Of a stretch of DNA of 64,000 nt, positions 1 to 8,372 are shown in pieces. Under the pieces are notes generated by a model. The model made no database searches. It was not told the origin of the DNA and saw nothing but the letters and a program-made list of their open reading frames with translations. A program made the position numbers and the translations under genes. The DNA comes from Streptomyces fildesensis. Its GTDB lineage: Bacteria; Actinomycetota; Actinomycetes; Streptomycetales; Streptomycetaceae. Each line of letters starts with the position of its first letter. Positions within the stretch are counted from its first letter, which is position 1. The stretch lies in assembly GCF_016107395.1 (NCBI RefSeq), contig NZ_JAAIKO010000017.1, positions 83,336 through 147,335 of the forward strand, in the 5' to 3' direction.

Positions 1-1
1 G

Positions 2-73
2 ATCGTCATTCGCCCCCAGTTCCGCCAGCTCCTGGCCGACCTCGCCAGCGGTGTCATCGACGGCACAACCTTG
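2..73 (+). pseudogene. Serine recombinase (resolvase/invertase) fragment
   Basis: Read from base 2 on the plus strand, the first 60-70 bases give IVIRPQFRQLLADLASG followed by VIDG. This resembles the part of large actinobacterial serine recombinases just before the YDLDR-like segment (RPxFxxLLADLxSGxIDG). The frame then runs into unrelated sequence and a stop near 115. Only about 22 residues are visible and the rest lies outside the window, so the match is suggestive only. It fits the integrase and IS debris next to it. Confidence 0.35.
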
Positions 74-126
74 AGTTGTGGGGCGGTGGGTTCCCTCGAT
101 CAGGTGTCATCCCTCTGAGGACGACG

Positions 127-753
127 TCATCGGTTCCTTTCCAGGCGGTGCTCGGCGCTCTCATCGGCGAAGACGCAGAGCTGGCTGATGTTCTCGCGAT
201 AGCTATCTGGCGTGCCGTGGTGCTCCTTGCGGGGCGGTCCGTCGATCCACTGATGCCAGAGGCCGTCCGCGGTCAGGAACCGGGCTGCTTGGTCGGCACG
301 GAGCTTGGCGTCGAGGTGGAGGAGCGCGCCCATGGCGGTCGGCTGGTCGTAGTAGAGGTCGGGGCGTCGCAGGTAGCGATCGAGGTAGGCAGCCAGCAGA
401 TCCGCGTCGGCGGGAGTCGCGAACGTGGCGAAGGTGACGCAGTAGGCCGAGCCTGCGAAGCAGACCTCGCTGGCGAGCAGCATTTCGCCGAGGCGTTCGC
501 GGAACTCAGTTCTGCGGGCGACGGCGATGAGCCAGGCGGCGGTTTTGCGTTCGCGCCACGTGCCTTCAAGCAGGATGGTCAGCTCGCGGGGCGTGATATC
601 GCCGGCGGCTTCGCCGAGCTCCCGTGTGAACTTGGTGCGTTCAGGCTCGGTCATGCGCGTGAGAGGGCCGCCGAGTTTGAGGTAGCGCCGGTTTGGCCTG
701 ACGTAGCGGTGGACAAGAGCGAGCAGCTCGGGGTCCTCGTTGGGGTAACGCAT
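127..753 (-). CDS. DUF6000 family protein
   Basis: A 208-aa soluble protein of unknown function. The arrangement is typical of DUF6000: an N-terminal YVxPNRRYLKLGG segment, a central LLEGTWRERKTAAWLIA segment, and a C-terminal YLRRPDLYYDQPTAMGALLHLD segment. I know of no experimentally assigned activity for the family. I chose the ATG at 753; an in-frame start at 807 would add 18 Arg-rich residues unlike the family. It lies just downstream of, and co-oriented with, an integrase remnant, so it may be cargo of a decayed integrative element. No signal peptide or membrane segment is visible. Confidence 0.7.
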   Translation of the reverse strand: MRYPNEDPELLALVHRYVRPNRRYLKLGGPLTRMTEPERTKFTRELGEAAGDITPRELTILLEGTWRERKTAAWLIAVARRTEFRERLGEMLLASEVCFAGSAYCVTFATFATPADADLLAAYLDRYLRRPDLYYDQPTAMGALLHLDAKLRADQAARFLTADGLWHQWIDGPPRKEHHGTPDSYRENISQLCVFADESAEHRLERNR

Positions 754-810
754 AGCCGCATCCTGTCCTGGGCGAAGCCGCTCGACCAGTGTTTTTCTCA
801 GTCGCACTGG

Positions 811-1320
811 TCAGTCGTGTGGTTCGCCGAGGTCGTCGAGGAGGCTGGTGATGCGGTCGGCGACGCGCTGGTGGCGATCAATCTCCCGCTCCCATCCGCG
901 GTCCGTTGCGTCCGTGATCAGTTGCCGCTCGACGCAGAGGCGTTCACGCAGGCGTGTCGCATACTGGGGTGTGGTGACGAACTTCGCGCAGCTGAGGTAG
1001 AGGTCGCACTCGCAAGGGCCCTCCTGGGGCAAGCGAAGGCAGCGTCCAAGCTCGAGTTCAGTCTTGTAAAAGTTGGTCTTGAGCCAGTCCAGCGCGTCCT
1101 GGTCGAGTTGCCCGGAACGCAGGGTGTCGGCGAGGGGGCCGGCGATGGTGGCGCCGGGCTGGAGCACGGCCTGGTAGTCGGCCAGGACGGTGGGGTCGGA
1201 GATGTGCGTGTAGGTCATCGACATGCCGGGGCTCTTGTGGCCGAGGACCTTCATGATGGTCTGGACCCGAGCACCCTTCTCGGCGAGTTGGGTGCCACGG
1301 CCGCGTCCGCTCTGGGCGAT
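811..1320 (-). pseudogene. Tyrosine recombinase/integrase, C-terminal remnant
   Basis: The minus strand encodes the C-terminal end of a tyrosine site-specific recombinase: GTQLAEKGARVQTIMKVLGHKS, then MTYTHISDP with the catalytic Tyr. A Cys-containing tail follows (GPCECDLYLSCAKFVTTPQYA), as in some actinobacterial integrases. The upstream catalytic Arg and HxxR box are missing. Above about 1320 the frame leaves the family and enters DNA that encodes a DUF317 protein on the other strand. The fragment cannot be active and marks a deletion or rearrangement joint. It ends 4 bases before the region of the DUF6000 gene. Confidence 0.7.
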
Positions 1321-2056
1321 CTCGCGCCCGACGCCGTTCTGCGGGTCTGCCCCGTCTACCTCGCCGGTCGCGGGGACACCGCACAGATCTACGAGACCTT
1401 GTCCGCGCACCGTTGGGCCACAGCAGCCACCGACAGCGGCCGAATGTTCACCAGCCCACGCCAGCACGCCCAGATCGCCCGCCTGCCGGAGGGCAGTTAT
1501 CGCGAGTGGAAGGCCGTGAAGTACCGCGAGCCGTTCGGCATGCCGCTCTGGTCAGCAACCTTCAGCCGCAATACCCCAGCCGAGATCACTGCCGCCTTCG
1601 CTACCGCCCTCGCCAAGGGACTGCCCAGTCGTCATCGGGACTTCCTGTCCGGCGGCACTCACTACCAGTCCCCGAACAGCCCCGCCCGCGTGCTGGCCGT
1701 CCGTGGATGGGAGACCACAGACGCCGCCCGGCACCTGTACCAGACCTCCCGGACGAACACGCGGCCTTCGTCCTGCGCAAGAACCACCTCGACGCATACG
1801 CCGAGCTCGAAGGAGCCGAACCTGCCCAGTGGGCGATGTACGGCGGCCTCGACCAGGCAAACCCTGAGAGCTGGCATGCCAGCTTCACCAGCGCCACCCC
1901 CCCTGCACCTGGTGCGGGCAGCCGTAGTGGCCCTCACCAGCGCAGACCCGGTCGAACGCACCAGGGGTGAGATCCCCGAACGGCACCTGCCGTGCGTCGA
2001 TGTCCAACCCGTCGAAGAGGCACCCGACCCGCGCCGGTCATCCGCCCTAGCTATAA

Positions 2057-2078
2057 AACTGCCGGACGTTGGTTACAC
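2057..2078 (+). repeat. Left terminal inverted repeat of the IS481 element
   Basis: The 22-bp sequence pairs with the reverse complement of 3090-3111 with two mismatches (GACG here, GAGC there). Five further bases outward are weakly conserved; the extreme tips read TATAA on the left and TGTGC on the right. Confidence 0.8.
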
Positions 2079-2108
2079 ATGGGTCTCCGACCTTGACGGA
2101 GATCTGCC

Positions 2109-3095
2109 ATGCCCCCTTCACCGCAACAGCAGCAGGACCGCCAAGCTCAGCACCGCCTGGCGGTCCTGCGACACGCCGAAGAAGTCACAGGAAACGTTGC
2201 GCTGACCTGCCGCTACTACGGCATCAGCCGCTCCTGCTTCTACAAGTGGCAGCGCCGCTACCAGGACGAAGGTCTCAACGGCCTGCGCGACCGCTCCAGC
2301 AAACCGCACCACTGCCCTCACGCCACCGAGGCCGACGTCGTCAACAAGATCGTCTACTTGCGGCAGCATTACCACTTCGGTCCGATGAAGATCAAGATGT
2401 ACCTCAAGCGCTACCACGACGTCGATATCGCCTGCTCAGCCGTCTACCGCATCCTCAAGAAGCTCGGGATGAGCCGGCTGCCGGCCTCCCAACGCTACAA
2501 ACGGCACGACAAGCGCTACACCCGATACGCGAAGCAGCTACCCGGCAACCGAGTCCAGATCGACGTGAAGTTCATCGAACCGCTCGGCCTCCCTGAGCAG
2601 GCCCCGGCCACAGCGCCGGTAACCGGGACTCTTCCGAAACGGCGGCGCCGGGCGAAGTTCTACCAGTTCACCGCCATCGATGACTGCACCCGGCTGCGGG
2701 TCCTGCGTATCTACCCACGGTGCGACCAGAAGACCGCCGTCCAGTTCCTCGACTACGTCCTCGAGCGCCTGCCGTTCCGCGTCGAGGTCATCCAGACCGA
2801 CAACGGCGCAGAGTTCCAGTCCGCCTTCCACTGGAACGCCCTCGATAAAGGCATCGCCCACAGCTACATCAAACCCGCATCACCCCACCTCAACGGCAAG
2901 GTCGAACGCTCCCACCGCATCGACGCCGAGGAGTTCTACCGAATGCTCGACGGCGTCGTCATCGACGACACAGGCGTCTTCAACGACAAGCTGCGAGAGC
3001 GGGAGGACTACTACAACTACCACCGCCCCCACGGCGCCCTCGGCGGCCAGACACCCTACGAACGCCTCAAGCAGAAGACTCAGGCCCCGGTGTAA
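2109..3095 (+). CDS. IS481 family transposase
   Basis: A 328-aa DDE transposase that would cut and join the ends of the surrounding IS. Residues 15-65 form a helix-turn-helix region (CRYYGISRSCFYKWQRRY). The rve integrase core carries the catalytic triad Asp152 (QIDVKF), Asp231 (QTDNGAEF) and Glu266 (HLNGKVERSHR), followed by YNYHRPHGALGGQTPYE, the usual C-terminal signature. All three catalytic residues and the full expected length are present. The ATG follows GGAGATCTGCC, a plausible ribosome binding site, and TAA falls in the right inverted repeat. Confidence 0.93.
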   Translation: MPPSPQQQQDRQAQHRLAVLRHAEEVTGNVALTCRYYGISRSCFYKWQRRYQDEGLNGLRDRSSKPHHCPHATEADVVNKIVYLRQHYHFGPMKIKMYLKRYHDVDIACSAVYRILKKLGMSRLPASQRYKRHDKRYTRYAKQLPGNRVQIDVKFIEPLGLPEQAPATAPVTGTLPKRRRRAKFYQFTAIDDCTRLRVLRIYPRCDQKTAVQFLDYVLERLPFRVEVIQTDNGAEFQSAFHWNALDKGIAHSYIKPASPHLNGKVERSHRIDAEEFYRMLDGVVIDDTGVFNDKLREREDYYNYHRPHGALGGQTPYERLKQKTQAPV

Positions 3096-3111
3096 CCAAG
3101 CTCCGGCAGTT
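3090..3111 (-). repeat. Right terminal inverted repeat of the IS481 element
   Basis: Inverted copy of 2057-2078. It contains the TAA stop of the transposase. The copy of the target duplication, CCTAGC, follows at 3117-3122. Confidence 0.8.
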
Positions 3112-3241
3112 GCACACCTAGCTCGCACCCCGAACGCCCCAGGGCCCCGTGTGGCCGAACTCGCAGCATCGGCCGCCGCCGCGAGTCTGCCCCTGCCCGC
3201 ACCGTCACGCCGCCACTGACCACGTCCTTTACGGAGATGTC

Positions 3242-4131
3242 ATGTCCGATCAGCAGGACTCTGAGCGGTGGCGCGAGTACCACGTCACCCCCCGCTACCT
3301 CGCCGGATCGACGTTCACTGGTGGTCCCGCCTTGCGGCCCCTGCTCGACCTGGGTTGGAAGCTGAATCACGATGATCTGGGCAACGTGTATGTCAACGCC
3401 CCGGACCAAACCGTCCGCCTGAGTTACCTGCCCGAAGGCGATGATGACGCCCTGTGGAAGATCACGGCGTTCTCTGATCCCTTCGCGATGCCGCGCTGGT
3501 TGGTCACCTACCAGGACAGCACCCCGACCGAGATCGTCGCCGGGTTCACCACCGCGCTCGCCGCCGCCTACACCGAGGGGCCCGACGCCTACCTCTACTA
3601 CGGCAACAGCACGCTGGCCGCGCTCGATGTGGGCACACGGCTGGCAGCGGCAGGCTGGAGCCACCATTTCGGCACGACCGACGTGTCCTTTCGCTCCCGG
3701 ACGGCTTGGCCGAGGTGCACCTACGCCGCAGCCAACTCGACCACACAGCCGAGATGACCGGTCGCCAAGAGCGGTGGCTCACCAAGACTTCCGGCAAGAA
3801 GAAGCCCCTTCCCGAGGACCTGAAGTTGCTGGATGCCGACCTGGCCATGGCCGCTGGCATGATCACCGACCATGCGGCCGCCAGCCTGCGCGACGGCCGC
3901 TGGGTGGACCTGATCGCGAACCTGGCCGAGGCCAACCGGCGTGCCCAGATCAACCTGCACGAAGCGGTCGAGAAGGCGCTCGCCCACGGTCAGAGCTTCG
4001 AGTCTCTGGCAGGTGGATCCCATCTGTCGGCCGAGTATCTGCAGGAGGCGTACGAGCAGTTCGACCGTGCAGCGGTGGCACGATCTGGTCCCGACAAGGA
4101 CGGCAGGGAGCCCTGGCGGGTCCTGGGCTGA
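3242..4131 (+). pseudogene. DUF317 domain protein, single-base frameshift
   Basis: The ATG at 3242 is preceded by GGAG. The first 150 codons give a DUF317 domain (VTPRYLAGSTFTGG, VRLSYLPEGDDDALWKITAF, DPFAMPRWLVTYQ). Around 3692-3698 the frame is lost. The next frame continues with PDGLAEVHLRR, which the family expects right after SFRS, so one C appears to be missing from a CCC run. In the shifted frame coding continues to the TGA at 4129-4131 with a helical C-terminal region (DLAMAAGMITDHAAASLRDG) that contains no other recognised domain. This is either a true pseudogene, a sequencing error, or two genes with the second starting at the ATG near 3754. Function is unknown. Confidence 0.65.
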
Positions 4132-4459
4132 GGGCCGTACCGTCGAAAGGCGACCGCACCCAGCCCCCTGGGCTGCGGTCGCCTGTGTCGTACCGCATGC
4201 TCAGACGGCCAACAGCAAGGCGAGCGGGATATCCCGCCCGGGCTTCTCCGGCCGCTTACAGGCCGATCCCCTCGGTCGCGGCATCGTCCCGCTTCTCACC
4301 CTCGTCCACGTACTCCCAGAACACCGGGGAGTTGGCGGACCAGAGATTCAGCCGTGCGTCGCAACTGCTGCGGGCGTATCGAGCACCGGGCCCGGGGCAT
4401 CGTCAGCGGTGATCGAAAGCACCTTTGCCCGGTGGGGGATCCCGCTAGGGTGGCTTCCC
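4132..4459. other. Intergenic stretch with terminator and kinase promoter region
   Basis: There is no convincing coding sequence. It holds the hairpin at 4148-4184 that ends the DUF317 gene, then about 270 bases leading to the kinase. AGGG at 4447-4450, about 9 bases before the GTG at 4460, is the likely ribosome binding site. Confidence 0.6.
4148..4184 (+). terminator. Intrinsic-type hairpin after the DUF317 gene
   Basis: AGGCGACCGCACCCAG pairs with CTGGGCTGCGGTCGCCT around a CCCC loop, with a single bulged C. This gives a stem of about 16 bp. No clear T run follows, which is common in Streptomyces terminators. Confidence 0.7.
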
Positions 4460-5884
4460 GTGGAAGCAGTGAGCGGGGCGCTGATCGGGGGCCGGTACCA
4501 GCTTGTCGAGCTGATCGGTCAGGGCGGTATGGGCCGGGTGTGGCGGGGGCGGGACAAGGCTCTCGAGCGGGACGTGGCAGTGAAGGAGGTGCTGCTCCCG
4601 CAGGGCCTCACCAGTGGGGAGCGCGACCACTTCCTCCAGCGCGTGGCGCGCGAGGCGCGCGCCGCGGCGAGGCTCAACCACCCCGGGATCATCACCGTGC
4701 ACGACGTGGTCGAGCACGAGGGCGCGCCCGTCATCGTCATGGAACTCGTCACCGGTACGTCGCTGGGGGCGCTGATCGCCCAGGACGGCGCGCTGCCGGT
4801 TCAGCGGGTCGCCGAGATCGGCGCGGCGATGCTGAAGGCGCTCCAACTGGCCCACGCGGCGGGCATCATCCATCGTGACCTCAAGCCGGACAACGTTCTG
4901 TTGATGGGCGACAGGGTGATCATCACCGACTTCGGCATCGCGCACATGGCCGACGCGACCACAGCCCTCACCCGCACCGGCGCGGTCATCGGCACCCCGG
5001 CCTACATGTCCCCCGAGCAACTGGAAGGCAAGCCGCCGGCCCCCGCAGGTGACCTGTGGTCGCTGGGCGCGACGCTCTACAGCGCCGTCGAGGGCGCGCC
5101 GGCGTTCCACGGGGACACCTTCAGTGCGCTCGTCATAGCCGTCGTCACCAAGGAACCGCGCCCGCCGGTGCGAGCGGGCGCGCTGCAGCCGCTGCTTGCC
5201 GCGCTGATGACGAAGGACCCGGCCCGCCGTCCCACGGCCGAGCAGGCGCTTTCCGCGCTCGACGAGGTGGCACGAACGGGAGCAGCCGTGCTTGCTCCGA
5301 TCCCGACACCGACACCGACCGCGGTCGTGTCTTCGGCGGCGCCTGCGCCCGCCGGGGCGTGGCTCCCTCCGCAGCCGTCCCACGCACCGTCGGTCGGCGG
5401 CCGGCCGCCGGCCCAGTCCTTGCGGCCCGCCGGCCCTGGCCTCCACTTCCAGCCGACGGCCGCCGCCGGAGCACCGACCGGGGCCCGGGCAGGCTCGGCG
5501 GTCAGCCCCTTCGGGGCGGTGGTGCTGCGTTTCATCGGCTGCATGGCGCTGTTGTGGGCCATCGGCTCCGTACTGCCGTGGAACTATCTCGACACGGTGC
5601 CGTCGGAGTTCCTGCCCACGGTTCTGGCGATCACCGGCGCGTTCTCGCTCATCAACGCGGTGCCCCGGCCCCGGTGGCACCCGGCAGTGGCCTGGCTGGT
5701 CTTCGTCCTGTTCGATCTGGCCCTTTACTTCGCCGTCAAGCAAGTTGTCGTGCCGGCGCTGTTCCACGGCGAGACAGAAACCGGCTTGAGCGAGGTCCCG
5801 AGCGAGATGGTGATCAACCTGCTGCTCTACGGCACCGGCGCCTGGCTCCTGTGGTGGAAGATCCCCGGCAGCCGCTCCACCTGA
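4460..5884 (+). CDS. Serine/threonine protein kinase with C-terminal membrane domain
   Basis: A 474-aa Hanks-type kinase. From the GTG at 4460 the catalytic domain has a Gly-rich loop (GQGGMGRVW, residues 20-28), ATP lysine 42 (AVKEV), HRDLKPDN with catalytic Asp140, DFG Asp157, and an activation segment ending GTPAYMSPEQ. All key residues are intact, so it should be active. A Pro/Ala-rich linker (about 275-345) leads to four hydrophobic segments at the C-terminus, ending in WLLWW. The kinase is therefore probably tethered to the membrane by a multi-pass C-terminal domain rather than the usual single helix with PASTA repeats. The start was chosen for its AGGG Shine-Dalgarno; a GTG at 4469 is an alternative. 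No substrate is suggested by the neighbours. Confidence 0.9.
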   Translation: MEAVSGALIGGRYQLVELIGQGGMGRVWRGRDKALERDVAVKEVLLPQGLTSGERDHFLQRVAREARAAARLNHPGIITVHDVVEHEGAPVIVMELVTGTSLGALIAQDGALPVQRVAEIGAAMLKALQLAHAAGIIHRDLKPDNVLLMGDRVIITDFGIAHMADATTALTRTGAVIGTPAYMSPEQLEGKPPAPAGDLWSLGATLYSAVEGAPAFHGDTFSALVIAVVTKEPRPPVRAGALQPLLAALMTKDPARRPTAEQALSALDEVARTGAAVLAPIPTPTPTAVVSSAAPAPAGAWLPPQPSHAPSVGGRPPAQSLRPAGPGLHFQPTAAAGAPTGARAGSAVSPFGAVVLRFIGCMALLWAIGSVLPWNYLDTVPSEFLPTVLAITGAFSLINAVPRPRWHPAVAWLVFVLFDLALYFAVKQVVVPALFHGETETGLSEVPSEMVINLLLYGTGAWLLWWKIPGSRST

Positions 5885-5960
5885 CGAAGGACTGGCCGAC
5901 GGGTCGACAGGTCGGCGGACAGAGCCGTCCCGTGGGTCTCCTGGATTCAGCCGGCACGGC

Positions 5961-7097
5961 TTACAGCGTGGGGGTCAGGAAAGCGTCCTCCAAGCCCCAT
6001 TTCTCGAGCAATCTGGAGTAGCTCCCGTTGTTGTAGACGACGACAAGGGCGTCCAGCAGAGTGTTGCTGAGCTCGGTATCTCTCAGTCGGACCGCCATGC
6101 CGGCAGGGCCGACGGCGAGCTGCTCGCCGGCGATCTCGGTCGTGCTGCCGGGGCCCTTGGCGGCGTGGGCGGCCGACGGGAAGTCGGTGATCGCGGCGTC
6201 CGCCCTGCCTTCGTGCACAGCCGCCAGGGCCGCCGAGGCGTCGGCGAACTGCATGAGCGTGGCGCAGGACGGGCGGTTGTTCCGGAGGAGTTCCGCGCCG
6301 GTGCTGCCGCCGATGACGGCAATATTGCCGCACGCTGTAGAGAGTGACCTGACGTTCCGGGGGTTGTCCTTGGGCACACTGATCGACGACCCGAAGCTGA
6401 GGTAATTGACGAAGGTGACGGACTTGCGACGCTCTTCAGTGGCGCCCTTCGTCATGACGACGTCGTATCGCCCCTCGGTGACCCCGGAGATCAGCTGGGC
6501 AGAAGGGGCCTGCAGGAACCGGAACGACACTCTGAGCTGCGCGCCGAGGAGCTGGGCGAGATCGGTGTCGAAGCCGACGAGCCTGCCCTGCGAGGTGAAG
6601 GCGAACGGAGGCTGTGCGGGATCCACTCCGACCACGATGAAGCCTCTGGCCTGGATCGATGCCGGCAGCTGCTGGTGAAGCCGGTAGGAGTCCTCGGGGT
6701 CCCGGGGGGCGGAGTCGCCGATGGGCGACAGGGACAAGCCGACCGCGACGCAGGCCGCGGTGGCGACACTTGCCAGCATCACGACGACGGACCGACGACC
6801 GGGACGCCTGTGCGCGGGACCCGGGGCCAGGACCACGGTGGGCAAGATGTCGCGGCCCGTGGCCTCCGGCCCGACCCGGACCCGGCCCCGGCCCCGGACC
6901 GCGGCTGGCGCAGGAAGCTGCCGTGCGGGTTCCGCAAGGGGCAGCGACATCCCCAGGATCGCGGCGACGCAACGACGGACGACGCTGTAGCCGCCGTGCG
7001 GCCGGGGCCCTGCCGTGGCGGCGCCCCGGTGGTTCCGGCCCAACACGGCGGCGGCCGTGCGCTTGCCGGTACTTCCCCTGCTTCCCTCGGCCGTCAA
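5961..7097 (-). CDS. Membrane-anchored extracellular solute-binding protein (family 3 type)
   Basis: A 378-aa protein whose C-terminal two thirds (about residue 140 on) is a periplasmic-binding-protein type II fold of the amino-acid class: IVVGVDPAQPPFAF, GFDTDLAQLLGAQL, and later GRADAAITDFPSA. An N-terminal Arg/Pro-rich region of about 100 residues precedes one hydrophobic segment (SVVVMLASVATAACVAVGLS), so the domain should sit outside the cell on a single anchor. The TTG start at 7097 overlaps the stop of the upstream gene and follows AGGAG at 8 bases, which supports it despite the odd N-terminus. No permease or ATPase is nearby. It may supply a distant transporter or act as a sensor. Confidence 0.75.
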   Translation of the reverse strand: MTAEGSRGSTGKRTAAAVLGRNHRGAATAGPRPHGGYSVVRRCVAAILGMSLPLAEPARQLPAPAAVRGRGRVRVGPEATGRDILPTVVLAPGPAHRRPGRRSVVVMLASVATAACVAVGLSLSPIGDSAPRDPEDSYRLHQQLPASIQARGFIVVGVDPAQPPFAFTSQGRLVGFDTDLAQLLGAQLRVSFRFLQAPSAQLISGVTEGRYDVVMTKGATEERRKSVTFVNYLSFGSSISVPKDNPRNVRSLSTACGNIAVIGGSTGAELLRNNRPSCATLMQFADASAALAAVHEGRADAAITDFPSAAHAAKGPGSTTEIAGEQLAVGPAGMAVRLRDTELSNTLLDALVVVYNNGSYSRLLEKWGLEDAFLTPTL

Positions 7098-7561
7098 GGA
7101 GTGCGCTCCTGCCGCGGTCCCTCGTCCGGGACACCGGCCAGCTGTGGACGATCCGGCTCAAGGGCCGTCCGCTGCGGCCCGGCGACCGCGTCGTTGACGC
7201 TCTGCACCTGGCCCAACTGCGTCAGCAGGGCGGGGGCGGAGAGCCCGACCGCGACCGCCGCGTAGGCGCCGGTGATCTGCCCCGTCAGCCCGAACATCGC
7301 GGCGCAGGCGGCGCCCAGCACCATGTGACAGGCGATCGCGACCGCATCGGGCACCGGGTCGAAGTACTCGGCGAAACGGGGCAGGGGGCGTGGCACGACC
7401 TCGGGCGTCGGGTCGAGGACCGGATCGGGGCTGAGTTCGGAAGAGGCCTTGCGCTGCTCGCGGCGCGCGGTCTGCCAGGCGATCGTCTGGCTGTACGCGT
7501 CGACCAGGCCGCGCAGCGATCCGCCACCGGCGCCCAGCGTGATCAGTAAGGTCGTGTCCAC
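7094..7561 (-). CDS. Small membrane protein of unknown function
   Basis: A 155-aa protein starting at a GTG preceded by GAGGGGG. A hydrophobic N-terminal patch (TLLITLGAGGG) is followed by a charged middle section (ARREQRKASSEL), then two adjacent hydrophobic segments (AVAIACHMVLGAACAAMFGL; GAYAAVAVGLSAPALL) that look like a membrane hairpin. Its stop overlaps the start of the solute-binding protein (TTGA), so the two are probably translated together and may act together. I do not recognise the family. Confidence 0.6.
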   Translation of the reverse strand: MDTTLLITLGAGGGSLRGLVDAYSQTIAWQTARREQRKASSELSPDPVLDPTPEVVPRPLPRFAEYFDPVPDAVAIACHMVLGAACAAMFGLTGQITGAYAAVAVGLSAPALLTQLGQVQSVNDAVAGPQRTALEPDRPQLAGVPDEGPRQERTP

Positions 7562-8372
7562 TCAGCCCCCTCGCGGAATTTTCCACTTCCCGCTCCATTG
7601 AGGACATTAGGGGTTCGCGGGGTGCACCAAAGCGACATGGTGAAATATCTCCGGACTTGCCTGGCCGGCCGCGCCGCCGGCGTCGGAGGAGCTCAGCCGT
7701 GCGGCGAGAACCGGTCCCGATCGGCCCGTCCACGGCCGACCCCGCCCGAAGCGGCGACCGATCCGCAGCAGGATCGGGTGGGGCGGTAACGCCTGGATGA
7801 CACCCATCGTGCTAACCGACTGACCAGCAGACATAACGCAGCGTCAAGTCTCGGCCAGCGCCCGCGAGTTAAATGCGGATTGGCGTCCGTGGAGGCGAGT
7901 TGTCGACTGGAAAGGGTTGACTCCCCAAGCTGGTCTAGTCCAATGTTGTGCCCAGGGTCCGTGCGCGTGTTCATCCTCGCGAGGGGTGCGGTCCGCCGCC
8001 CTCCGACCGCCATGAGCTCCGCGGGCCCATGAAGGTAGTGAAACCAACACGCCCGCAGCGAGCTGCCTGTCGGCAGCCAATCCTGGATTCGCTGTGCCCT
8101 CGATCCGCCCCGCCACCGAAGATCCGAGCCTGGAAGGACCGCATGACCGAGTCCGACCGATACCACCTCCACCCCTCCCGCAGGGCATCGCGCGCACTTG
8201 CCCCAAGAAAGCCGTCCAGGCGGCGGTCCGGGACCTTGCGCAGGTGTCTGCCTCCGCAGGGAACGAGAGCATGTCGCGTCCTGGCGGCGAGCGGAATCCG
8301 AGGGGCTGGACCACCGGCCCGGACGGCCGGAGCCACGAGCACCGGAGCCACGGGCATCGGCCGGGTGCAGCG
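7562..8372. other. 811-bp intergenic region upstream of the decarboxylase cluster
   Basis: Open frames occur on both strands, but none has convincing protein character or a ribosome binding site. The stretch separates divergent genes, so it should hold promoters for both. A near-perfect DasR-like 12-mer lies at 7931-7942, with TTGACT upstream of it at about 7916. The decarboxylase ATG at 8373 lacks a strong Shine-Dalgarno sequence. Confidence 0.5.
7931..7942. promoter_or_regulatory. DasR-like GntR operator candidate
   Basis: TGGTCTAGTCCA matches the published DasR responsive element core (TGGTCTAGACCA) at 11 of 12 positions. DasR is the GntR regulator of N-acetylglucosamine use that also controls secondary metabolism in Streptomyces. 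The site lies about 430 bases before the decarboxylase gene, which is far for direct control unless a promoter sits nearby. Confidence 0.4.

Larger units (their letters stand above)
2052..3116 (+). mobile_element. IS481-family insertion sequence, complete
   Basis: About 1,065 bp with one transposase gene. Near-terminal inverted repeats lie at 2057-2078 and 3090-3111 (22 bp, 2 mismatches; left copy begins AACTGCCGGACG). The flanking direct repeat CCTAGC occurs at 2046-2051 and 3117-3122, a 6-bp target duplication consistent with IS481-type elements. The transposase stop codon lies inside the right repeat. Both ends and the transposase frame are intact, so the element may still be mobile. It sits in an already decaying DUF317 gene. 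Confidence 0.85.
1318..3219 (+). pseudogene. DUF317 domain gene, 5'-truncated, frameshifted and split by an IS
   Basis: In plus frame 1 from about 1320, VCPVYLAGRGD, a segment near 1440 (FTSPRQHAQIARLPEG) and YREPFGMPLWSATFS are typical of DUF317, a Streptomyces domain family linked to conjugative elements. Coding moves to frame 3 around 1745-1890 (HAAFVLRKNHLDAYAELEGA) and returns to frame 1 (HLVRAAVVALTSADPVERT), so at least two indels are present. The IS copy at 2052-3116 then interrupts it. Removing the IS and one copy of the 6-bp duplication joins SSAL to ARTPNAPGPRVAELAA in frame, with a stop at 3219. The 5' end is lost at the integrase junction. Function is unknown and the gene is certainly inactive. 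Confidence 0.75.

Noticed and set aside
76..2205. A 709-codon open frame on the plus strand
   Set aside because: It is mostly the antisense of the DUF6000 and integrase genes (low-complexity, Val/Gly/Glu-rich), and only its middle part is real DUF317 coding.
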